From assembly GCF_902506425.1 (NCBI RefSeq), contig NZ_LR732469.1, positions 1,367,001 through 1,431,000 of the forward strand: 64,000 nucleotides of DNA, read 5' to 3'. Made by a program: the position numbers and the translations under genes. Positions 1 through 6,819 of the stretch are shown here, in pieces. How positions within the stretch are numbered: the stretch's first letter is position 1; the number at the start of each line of letters is the position of its first letter. Origin of the DNA: Novosphingobium sp. 9U. Lineage in GTDB: Bacteria; Pseudomonadota; Alphaproteobacteria; Sphingomonadales; Sphingomonadaceae. The notes below the pieces were generated by a model. The model saw only the letters and a program-made list of their open reading frames with translations, searched no databases and was not told the DNA's origin.

Positions 1-3000
1 GAGCCCTGCCGTTTCCGGCAGTGGCCTCCTTGGACCATCTCGCGCCGCTCACCCGATCGAGCGCCGTCGCCGCGACTTGCTCGACAGTATTAAGCCGTGA
101 GGTTTGCCCACCAGTCGTGGCCTCAAGATTATCCAGCCGTTGCGCTACAGCTTGGTTCGCGCTGGCAGCGGCTTCCTCGACTTGGCTGATCCTCGCGCTG
201 GCATCGTTGGCGTATGACGCTGATAGTGACGCGCTTGTAGATGCCTGCGACGCCTTTTCAGTCGCAACGGCAGCCGCACCGGACGCAGTTGAGGCGGAGT
301 TCTCTGCGTCGCCCGCCCGAATGCTCGCTGTGTTGGCGTGACCGGATGCCGCCGAGGCGTAGCTGCCCGCCTCACCAGCCTTGATCTCCGCATTGGAGTA
401 GCTCGTGCTTGCCGCATCGGCAAAATCCTTAGCGCGACGCTCGGCTGTGATGTCTTCAATCCGAATGGATCGCCAGTTTACCCCGTGATCGCTCGCGTCC
501 CATGGTCCATCCGACTGGAGGAAAGGTCGGGCGGCGACAGCACCCTGTGGCACGACGATTTCGCCGGAAAAATCAGCATAGCCCGCGTAGGGACCGCCCG
601 CTGGGACCAGCGGATAGCGATGGCTACCATCAGGCATGAGACACTGAAGGCCAGCGCGTCCGATATAGGCTCCAAACGCGGCGGCATTACCAGAAACACG
701 GAAGCGTCGATCCGACCAGTCGCCGGGGATGAACTCACCTTCGAAGACGTCACGGTTGGTTTGTTGCAGGACATAGAAGCCGCCCGCGCCGTCATCTCGT
801 AGAACCTGTGCTTGTCCGTCCCACGAGCCACGGCCACGCTCGTCAAAGGCGCTACGGCCCACAATGTTATTGGTTGCACGTCCAGCCGCATCAAGGGCGA
901 AGGTAGAAGCTCGCACCTGAGAAGTCTGTGCCGCCGATGCAGCGATTCCTGCATCATTGGCTTTTGCCGATGCTGTGCCCGCCGACGTGTTCGCAGCCGA
1001 TGCGGCATTCTCAGCAGTTGTCCGGGCACTGGCGGCAAGATTGGCTTGCTCGCTTGCGGTCGCTGCCGAACCCGAAGCGTTGGCAGCAAAGGTGCTCGCC
1101 TGATTGCGGAAAGTCTCAGCCTGCCCCGCCTGAGTGAAGGAGCTTTGGTAAGCGCCCTCTGCCGCACTGCGAGCCGCGTCCGCGTTCTGCGCCGCTGTCT
1201 GCGCGTTCGCATCATGTTGTGCCGCTGAACTGGCGCTTGCTGCGGCAGATGCGGTAGTCCCATACACGCCAACAAGATCATTGATCGAACTCGTGAGCGA
1301 AGTCGTTAGGGTATTGATGCCGCCAATCGCCGCATGAGCTTGCTCGATCCGCTGAACGACCAAGTTGCCGGTGCTGGTCCCCACCACGGTATCGCCGGGT
1401 GCGCCAACCGTAGCGTTATCCTCGGGCTTCTTGTCACCGTAGACGCCGTTCCAGCTATTGAGATTGTTCGTGCTGGTGATGACATCGGAATTCGACCACG
1501 GCCCACGAACACCATTGTCCATGACATAGCGGGCACGAACATTGATCGCCGCGCCGCCGACTTCCGCGCTGAACAGATAGGTGCCCGTGTTCTCGATCCT
1601 GCCGCCCTGCTCCGTCCAGACATTGGAAGTCGCGAGCTTGGTGTTGATCTCAACTTCCGAGACGCGCGCGGACGTTGATGGCGTCCAAGTCACTTGAACA
1701 AAGGATGTCGTTACTCCGTTCGCGCCTTCCTGATTGAGCGTCGAAAGCGAGAGGCCCATCACGACTTCCGCAAGGGCAGGATCATATTCTTCGTTCAGCA
1801 GGTTCGCGGGTGGCGGTGTATACTCCTGTGAGTCCCACGCATAGATTTCACTATCGTCTTCGCGCAGCGACATCTGGAAGATCAGATCATGAGCTTCGCT
1901 CTGGCTGATGACGCGAAAGCGCTTGTTGTTCCAGCCATGGCGCGGGTGGGAAAGGGTGACGATATCGCCGACTTGGACCGCAAAAGCTCTTGGGCCGAAC
2001 ACACCTGTGAAGATGCCACCCCACTTCTCTGCATAGAGTCTTTGCTTGCTGATACGCTGGCAGGCTTCCGCGCTGTCGATAAGTCCGTAATCGATGCTGA
2101 GAGTTCGCGGGATATTGTCGAACATGGGATCAACTTCGATCCGCCCCCAATCTGCGAGCGTGTAGAGAGTCGAAGGATCGGCGAAGCGTCCCTTGATGAT
2201 GTTAAATCGTTCGCGTGAGGTCGGCGATGGATTCCAGTTGTCGGTGCCGATCAAGTCATCATCGCTGAACGCGAACGGCACTGATAGCGTGTCGTCGTAG
2301 CCGCCAATCAAGTTGAACACGCCACCGGTATCGACCAGCACCGTGCTGCCCATCGTGGCGCAGATGGCGTTCACAACTGTCTCGTGGCTATCGCCGGTCG
2401 AGAAGATGCCATCTACGAGATACTTTGGCGTGGTTCCCCCAGCTTTGAGCGTCACCGGCTCTTCGCAAAGGTTGGCGTAGCGGATGAAGCTGGCGAAATC
2501 GATCTTCTCGGGCGGCAGGCCCCATCCCCAAGCGAGCTTCCCATTGATCCTGTAGCCGATGAGATATGTGATTAGCGCCAGCGCGGGATTGCGCCCGATG
2601 TCCACGCCACCGACTGTGAACGCCCACGTCGATTGATCACCGACGCGCATCGTGCCGCTACCGCCGCGCGTGCTGTCGCGGCGCGGATCATATACGAGAC
2701 AACCATCAACGACGGTGGTGATGCGCGACGGCAAGCCATCAGGGAAAACCTTGGCCTTGTCCGTGCGGAAGGTGATGACCGAATATGCGCAGCCGACGAA
2801 CGTGGAGGTGCTCGACCAGTAAGCCCCGGACCCGACCGCACGACCATTGCTCGGCGTGCCTTCCAAACACGTCGAGAGTTCGACGATACCGCTGGCGTAT
2901 TTGCCGGTGACGCTCGCACCGTTGTGGCTCAACTCGTTGTTGAGGTAGACGGATCGAACCGCGCTAATCTTATGGCTGGCGTTTGCGACGACGAGGGAGA

Positions 3001-3370
3001 GGCGGTCCTTGTCCTTCCCCCAAGTCTCTTTGAAGCGGACATCCTGACCGGCGCTCGTGCGTCCAAAGACGATCTTGCGCGGAGCGGTCGTGTCGATGTT
3101 GAGGTTGAGCCGGTCAGCTCGGCTCTGGCTCGCTTTCGGAACCGGGAGCAGCAAACTCGATGCTGCCGCCAATGCCATCGAAATTCCGATGCTGACGAGC
3201 GTGCTCGATATTGCTGCCGCAGTGACGGTAATCCCGGCACTTGCCGCCGCAGTCGCGAGGAATGCGCCGATCTGCGGAGCAAAGACGACCATCGCGACGG
3301 CGGCGGCGACGATCAGGACGGTTTTGACAACCTTCGACACCTTAGTGGCCCACGAGCCAACAGCGGTCAC
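1..3370 (-). CDS. Phage tail tip / host-specificity protein (J/TipJ-like), runs off the window edge
   Basis: Reading the minus strand by hand gives one open frame from a GTG at 3370 down to base 1, over 1,120 codons, with no stop. The N-terminus has two hydrophobic stretches (roughly residues 18-60), as in TipJ-family tail proteins. A central region with many Gly and aromatic residues resembles tip attachment proteins. After about residue 680 it becomes Ala/Ser-rich and probably coiled-coil (around 690-790), then a globular insert, then Ala-rich again (from about 980). It should form the tail tip and carry receptor-binding functions. The first 29 bases overlap the upstream gene. The GTG start is inferred from the overlap and from the start of similarity; the C-terminus is outside the window. 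Confidence 0.8.
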   Translation of the reverse strand, partial: MTAVGSWATKVSKVVKTVLIVAAAVAMVVFAPQIGAFLATAAASAGITVTAAAISSTLVSIGISMALAAASSLLLPVPKASQSRADRLNLNIDTTAPRKIVFGRTSAGQDVRFKETWGKDKDRLSLVVANASHKISAVRSVYLNNELSHNGASVTGKYASGIVELSTCLEGTPSNGRAVGSGAYWSSTSTFVGCAYSVITFRTDKAKVFPDGLPSRITTVVDGCLVYDPRRDSTRGGSGTMRVGDQSTWAFTVGGVDIGRNPALALITYLIGYRINGKLAWGWGLPPEKIDFASFIRYANLCEEPVTLKAGGTTPKYLVDGIFSTGDSHETVVNAICATMGSTVLVDTGGVFNLIGGYDDTLSVPFAFSDDDLIGTDNWNPSPTSRERFNIIKGRFADPSTLYTLADWGRIEVDPMFDNIPRTLSIDYGLIDSAEACQRISKQRLYAEKWGGIFTGVFGPRAFAVQVGDIVTLSHPRHGWNNKRFRVISQSEAHDLIFQMSLREDDSEIYAWDSQEYTPPPANLLNEEYDPALAEVVMGLSLSTLNQEGANGVTTSFVQVTWTPSTSARVSEVEINTKLATSNVWTEQGGRIENTGTYLFSAEVGGAAINVRARYVMDNGVRGPWSNSDVITSTNNLNSWNGVYGDKKPEDNATVGAPGDTVVGTSTGNLVVQRIEQAHAAIGGINTLTTSLTSSINDLVGVYGTTASAAASASSAAQHDANAQTAAQNADAARSAAEGAYQSSFTQAGQAETFRNQASTFAANASGSAATASEQANLAASARTTAENAASAANTSAGTASAKANDAGIAASAAQTSQVRASTFALDAAGRATNNIVGRSAFDERGRGSWDGQAQVLRDDGAGGFYVLQQTNRDVFEGEFIPGDWSDRRFRVSGNAAAFGAYIGRAGLQCLMPDGSHRYPLVPAGGPYAGYADFSGEIVVPQGAVAARPFLQSDGPWDASDHGVNWRSIRIEDITAERRAKDFADAASTSYSNAEIKAGEAGSYASAASGHANTASIRAGDAENSASTASGAAAVATEKASQASTSASLSASYANDASARISQVEEAAASANQAVAQRLDNLEATTGGQTSRLNTVEQVAATALDRVSGARWSKEATAGNGRA

Positions 3371-3809
3371 ATAACAGGGTTGGCCACGGGATCAGCCCTT
3401 CCCGGCTCTTGGTGATATCGTCGGGCGCAAGAGGCTGACCGAAGTCGTCGAGCGCGCCGACAAACAAGCTCATCGACCCCGCACAGATGCCGAGCGAGCC
3501 CTTGTGCATCACCACATCGCCACGCTTGCCGAAGGCGACGTGACGGTGCCGACCAAGGCACGCAGAGACTGTCTTCAAGAGTGTCCCGGCACCGTGCTCG
3601 CGAAGAACTACAGCGGCAGACTTAGCATTCGTGTAAGTGCCGCGAAGTTCGGCGGCGAAGTCGTGCCCCGTAATGCGCTGGACGGCACTCGCAGCGAAAA
3701 GTGTGCAGTCATGAATTCCATACTCGAACTTCTTCTCAGCGCACGTGTCGAGGTAGGTGCGAAGCCTGTCTTCCCAATCTTCGTATCTTTCGAGTTTAGT
3801 CTTGCCCAT
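3342..3809 (-). CDS. DUF6950-like / NlpC-P60-type tail protein
   Basis: 155 residues. The segment YGIHDCTLFAASAV (about residues 30-43) matches the Cys-bearing motif of NlpC/P60-like tail-associated proteins (DUF6950 type) found just before the J-like gene in many siphoviruses. A later His lies in the GDVVMH stretch. The likely role is a peptidoglycan-related or tip-assembly function during DNA entry; activity is inferred from position and the Cys motif only. ATG at 3809 is preceded at exactly 4 bases by CTAAATA, with no clear Shine-Dalgarno. It lies between the DUF2163-like gene and the tip gene. Confidence 0.75.
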   Translation of the reverse strand: MGKTKLERYEDWEDRLRTYLDTCAEKKFEYGIHDCTLFAASAVQRITGHDFAAELRGTYTNAKSAAVVLREHGAGTLLKTVSACLGRHRHVAFGKRGDVVMHKGSLGICAGSMSLFVGALDDFGQPLAPDDITKSREGLIPWPTLLCDRCWLVGH

Positions 3810-3813
3810 CGAC

Positions 3814-3820
3814 TATTTAG
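3814..3820 (-). promoter_or_regulatory. Late-promoter-like element CTAAATA
   Basis: Minus strand reads CTAAATA, then 4 bases (GTCG), then the ATG at 3809. Part of the repeated phage element described in the findings. Confidence 0.55.
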
Positions 3821-3835
3821 CCGATGCGTGCTCCA

Positions 3836-4489
3836 TCATTCCGAAGCTTGTCTGCCGCCATATCCATAGCCGATGGAAGCACTTGCGGATGAAACCTTAC
3901 CCGGCTGCGCGTTCATGCTTGATGCCATGTAGTCTTGCGACGTGTCCGTGGCATCGAACCGCTTTTGATCACTGTAGGTGCTTTGCGTCGTGCTCGATGC
4001 CGCCGCTGCGTAAGCTTCAATCGTAAGTTTGAATGTCTGCCCGTCAGCGCCGTTCGAGACTTCAAGGTTGTCCATTTGTCCTGAACGGATGCGCTTGAAC
4101 AGCCACTGCGAAGGTGTGCCGATGCCGGGTTTGGAGATCATGACCGCGCGCCAGATGGTGGCTGGTCGTGCCATATACTCGGCCTCGTAGACGGCAGCAT
4201 TGGCGAGCGCCTGCGGAACAGAGTCGGGGATCGCCAGCGTCATCTCGAAAGCTTCCGAGCCGCTATAGCTATAGGCGTTTTCGCCCACCTCAGCGACGAT
4301 ACCTTGCGCGATGGGAAAGAAGGTCTTTCCGTTGAGCAGTGTGTCAGCGTTACCATTGACACTGATGGCGAAGCTACCTGACCAAACGCAGATGGTCTCA
4401 CTGGCGAAGTCGAGCCGCGCCATCAGGGCGGTTTGAATGCCGCTCTTGGACAGAGCGTCGAGCCATGCCTGATCGATACCGGGGCGCAT
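3836..4489 (-). CDS. Phage tail protein, DUF2163-like (baseplate hub type)
   Basis: 217 residues. The N-terminus (about residues 17-60) and the following domain look like the DUF2163 proteins found in GTA-like and siphoviral tail clusters of alphaproteobacteria, directly upstream of an NlpC/P60-type gene, as here. It is probably part of the tail tip hub. The start codon overlaps the stop of the upstream tail gene (TAATG type), so translation is probably coupled. It has no late-promoter-like element of its own. Confidence 0.7.
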   Translation of the reverse strand: MRPGIDQAWLDALSKSGIQTALMARLDFASETICVWSGSFAISVNGNADTLLNGKTFFPIAQGIVAEVGENAYSYSGSEAFEMTLAIPDSVPQALANAAVYEAEYMARPATIWRAVMISKPGIGTPSQWLFKRIRSGQMDNLEVSNGADGQTFKLTIEAYAAAASSTTQSTYSDQKRFDATDTSQDYMASSMNAQPGKVSSASASIGYGYGGRQASE

Positions 4490-5094
4490 TACAGCGCCTC
4501 CACAGCCACAAGGGTCGAGAACTCCGGCGCTCGGTCGAAGTCCACCTGATAGCCGGTCCCACTCTCAGCCATCATCAGGCGGAAGATGCCACGCGGGTTG
4601 GATGTGTTGATCGTCGTGCCAACTGGCTTGCCCGCGCCTAGCGGAGGATTGAATTCGACCACCGCCCTCCCCTGACCATCTGCCGTGGCGGCCACTACGC
4701 TCAAGCGGACAAGCTGGTCAGCGATGCTGACAAACTGTCCCAGTAGTAGACCAGTCGGGGCGTTAGCTGCGAAGCCCGCAATGCTCACGATGTTCGACAT
4801 CGGGAAGGCACCCGCAGCGAGGGTCAGCGTGCGAGGGATCGCCACCACACCTGTGTTGGGGCTGTAGAAGAACGTTCCCGTAGAGCCGTTCAACGAGTCG
4901 AGCCACGCGCTGTGCGCCATCGCCTTGTTAGGCGACATTCTCGGGAAGTTAAGTTCGAGCGCCCAATACGAGTAATTATTTACGACGCTGGTAGCGCCAC
5001 TGTATGGTGACGCTTGAACCGATTGTTTGTTGACTAGCGCAAGGCGCTCGCTTGAAGGCGTAGCGGGTGTAAAGTTGATAGGATAGTTTGGCAC
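4489..5094 (-). CDS. Phage minor tail protein (distal tail position)
   Basis: 201 residues with a GTG start at 5094, placed exactly 4 bases after CTAAATA. The protein is beta-rich and has a WALELNFPRMSP segment near residues 45-56. Its place downstream of the tape measure and upstream of the DUF2163-like gene is that of a distal tail protein. I do not recognise the family with certainty; function is inferred from gene order. A cargo block (5.1-6.8 kb) separates it from the tape measure gene, so it needs its own promoter. Confidence 0.65.
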   Translation of the reverse strand: MPNYPINFTPATPSSERLALVNKQSVQASPYSGATSVVNNYSYWALELNFPRMSPNKAMAHSAWLDSLNGSTGTFFYSPNTGVVAIPRTLTLAAGAFPMSNIVSIAGFAANAPTGLLLGQFVSIADQLVRLSVVAATADGQGRAVVEFNPPLGAGKPVGTTINTSNPRGIFRLMMAESGTGYQVDFDRAPEFSTLVAVEAL

Positions 5095-5098
5095 GAAC

Positions 5099-5105
5099 TA
5101 TTTAG
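5099..5105 (-). promoter_or_regulatory. Late-promoter-like element CTAAATA
   Basis: CTAAATA, 4-base spacer GTTC, then the GTG start at 5094. It lies downstream of the cargo block, where a separate promoter would be expected. Confidence 0.55.
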
Positions 5106-5119
5106 TGCCGCAGCTTTCG

Positions 5120-5153
5120 CTTGCCTTATTTCACCCCTGCTTGCCTTATTTCA
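5120..5153 (+). repeat. Tandem 14-base repeats upstream of structured RNA copy A
   Basis: CTTGCCTTATTTCA occurs at 5120-5133 and again at 5140-5153, exactly 20 bases apart (two helical turns). Copy B has CTCTGCCTTATTT at 28362-28374 and 28381-28393. In both copies the second TGCC begins 22 bases before the first ATG of the element. The same spacing in two diverged copies suggests a binding site for a regulator or a promoter part. The function is unknown. Confidence 0.6.
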
Positions 5154-5156
5154 GAA

Positions 5157-5164
5157 TATAAATA
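5157..5164 (+). promoter_or_regulatory. TATAAATA element at the 5' edge of structured RNA A
   Basis: TATAAATA is a perfect match to the T4 late promoter consensus and points into the structured element. Copy B has ATGAATA at the matching place (28400-28406), so the match is weaker there. This supports plus-strand transcription of copy A but does not prove it. Confidence 0.5.
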
Positions 5165-5832
5165 TGGCGGAGAGAACTGCTGCGGCGGTATACTCTCTCA
5201 AGATAATACCACCACCCGGAGTTACCATGAAGCGGATGCCGGGACCGCGAAGCTGCCTCGGGGTGATTGATTTCCTTGGAGGTGTAGTAGGTGGAACGGC
5301 GCGAGTGTCGAGCGCAGGCGGGAAGCCCCAACCAGTGACACCACTACGGGCGACTAGCGTTGGCCGTAGATGCAAATGACGGGCGCTCTATCCACGCTGA
5401 TAACGCCCGGTTCCAAGATCGTCAGAGTTAACGGCGGCGGCTTGGGGCGATCCACCACCGTTGTTGATCTTCCCTGCCCATCCGTTTTGGGGGCAGCATA
5501 AGATCAGGTAGAACGCGATGAGGAAGGTATACCGGGCAACCGCCTTCCGCATAAGAACCTTCGCGAGCCACAGTCGTCAACCGAGCTAGGATGAGACAAA
5601 TCTACTCCCCTGAATCTTGAAAGCATCGATCCCATGGGATCGTGGAGTGAGGTTGCTCACTCCTTTATATCAGCCTTTCAAGGTTCAGGGGGATAGAGTT
5701 GTGTCTTCCCTTCGCAGGATGAGTGATTAAGTGTATCCCTTGTATCTACTTCTTAAATCCGCTACTCATTGGTTCGTGAACGCGCAAGCGTGAACGGACC
5801 AGTAGATGTAGCAGGTCAAGCGCAGCTTGGCC
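5164..5832 (+). ncRNA. Large structured RNA element, copy A
   Basis: About 670 bases with no convincing reading frame, homologous to copy B at 28406-29080. Stems visible in both copies: CTACGG 5344-5349 with CCGTAG 5364-5369 around a 14-base loop; CGGGCG 5380-5385 with CGCCCG 5404-5409; GGAAGG 5522-5527 with CCTTCC 5543-5548 around an inner CGG-GCAA-CCG; a 17-bp closing stem 5607-5623 with 5675-5691 that holds two hairpins (5627-5642 and 5644-5663); and 5771-5783 with 5788-5800, which has a tandem G-A mismatch and a GCAA loop. Two of these stems changed both arms together between the copies. The next gene downstream is a HEPN-protein gene at 5913. The family is not recognised; GOLLD and ROOL are known precedents for large phage-linked RNAs. 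The ends are approximate. Confidence 0.75.
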
Positions 5833-5912
5833 TCACGACAAACAACAAGGCGGACTTCTCAAATTCGCTTTCACATAAACTCTCTGACAGCTAACACGGA
5901 TTTGCTCTGACA

Positions 5913-6788
5913 ATGAACATCGCTTTGCAGCCGGAGTTTGAGAGCTTCATTAGTTTCACTTGCCCCAAGTGTTCTGCTGAAAATAGAGACGTGATCAGTG
6001 TTCCGACTGCCGACTGGGATGACGAAGATCAAGGTCCCGTTGAAAGGTTACAATCCCACATTTGTGGGCGATGCCTAATGCAGCACCGGTTGCTCGTTAA
6101 GAACCTCAAAGACCGTATTATAATAAAGCTGGTTGAGTTTCCGCGCGTGGAGGTTAGTGCAAGCCAAGCCTATTGGTCTGAAGGCAGCGAAGAGGGCATC
6201 TACCCATGGGAACTGCCGAACGATGACGCTTACGACGTCTTCATGCTCGCGATGAAAGACGTGCTCGAACTTACCGAGTCTCCGCACGCAGAATTCTTCA
6301 AAAAGACACTCGCACGGATGGCCTTCGTCCAGTTGTTCGCTGCCTTGGAAGCCTACCTGTCGGACACACTCTTGACGCGGGTTTTCGACGACAACGAGTT
6401 ACTCAAGCGTGTGGTCGCAGGCGTAAAGGGTATGAAGGAACTTAAATTTACTCTCGCGGATATCGTGGGCAACCCCGACTTTGTTAAGCACACGGTGGCA
6501 TCGGCTCTCAACAAGATCAGCTTTCACAATCTTATAACTACTAATGAAAATTATAATATCGCCTTCGGGTTCAGTATTTTCCGCAACGATGACGAGCGGC
6601 GGCGATTAGTCGAAGCTGTCGAGATCAGGCACGATTGCGTCCACAGAAACGGTAAGACGGTGGACGGGAAAGAGCGAGACGAAGTCCATTTCGGATATGT
6701 GCGGCTCATCGCCATGCTATTCGAGAATATGGTTCTCCACATCGAAGGAGGCATTCACGGCGAAAACTTTCTTCCAGATGATTATTGA
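5913..6788 (+). CDS. Zinc-ribbon HEPN-domain protein, probable antiphage RNase
   Basis: 291 residues. The N-terminus has two CxxC pairs (CPKC about residues 18-21 and CGRC about 51-54), a zinc ribbon. The C-terminal half is helical and contains the HEPN signature R239-HDCV-H244 (R-x4-H), the catalytic pair of HEPN RNases. Proteins of this kind often act in abortive infection, where the RNase cuts host or phage RNA when triggered; that role is inferred here. The gene is on the opposite strand to the flanking tail genes, directly after structured RNA A, and has no late-promoter-like element. It may be a cargo gene expressed in the lysogen. Confidence 0.7.
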   Translation: MNIALQPEFESFISFTCPKCSAENRDVISVPTADWDDEDQGPVERLQSHICGRCLMQHRLLVKNLKDRIIIKLVEFPRVEVSASQAYWSEGSEEGIYPWELPNDDAYDVFMLAMKDVLELTESPHAEFFKKTLARMAFVQLFAALEAYLSDTLLTRVFDDNELLKRVVAGVKGMKELKFTLADIVGNPDFVKHTVASALNKISFHNLITTNENYNIAFGFSIFRNDDERRRLVEAVEIRHDCVHRNGKTVDGKERDEVHFGYVRLIAMLFENMVLHIEGGIHGENFLPDDY

Positions 6789-6819
6789 TTAGATTGACTT
6801 GTGTTGCACAACGCGCCGA

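Noticed and set aside
1..341. Plus-strand frames in the first 3.3 kb
   Set aside because: They are shadows of the tail tip protein on the minus strand, which is open throughout.
4986..4992. Another TAAATA on the minus strand inside the distal tail gene
   Set aside because: No start codon or gene begins after it, so it is counted as background for the late-element finding.
5120..5153. Tandem repeats considered as a CRISPR array
   Set aside because: Two 14-base units with a 6-base gap are far too short and few, and no cas genes are present.
5164..5379. 71-codon frame at the 5' edge of structured RNA A
   Set aside because: Copy B has a frame of different length and sequence in the same place and insertions break the alignment, so selection on protein is not supported. 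A short leader peptide cannot be fully excluded.
5164..5832. Structured RNA considered as a group I or group II self-splicing intron
   Set aside because: No group II domain V-like hairpin and no group I core were seen, and the element lies between genes and does not interrupt one. A proper covariance search is still needed.
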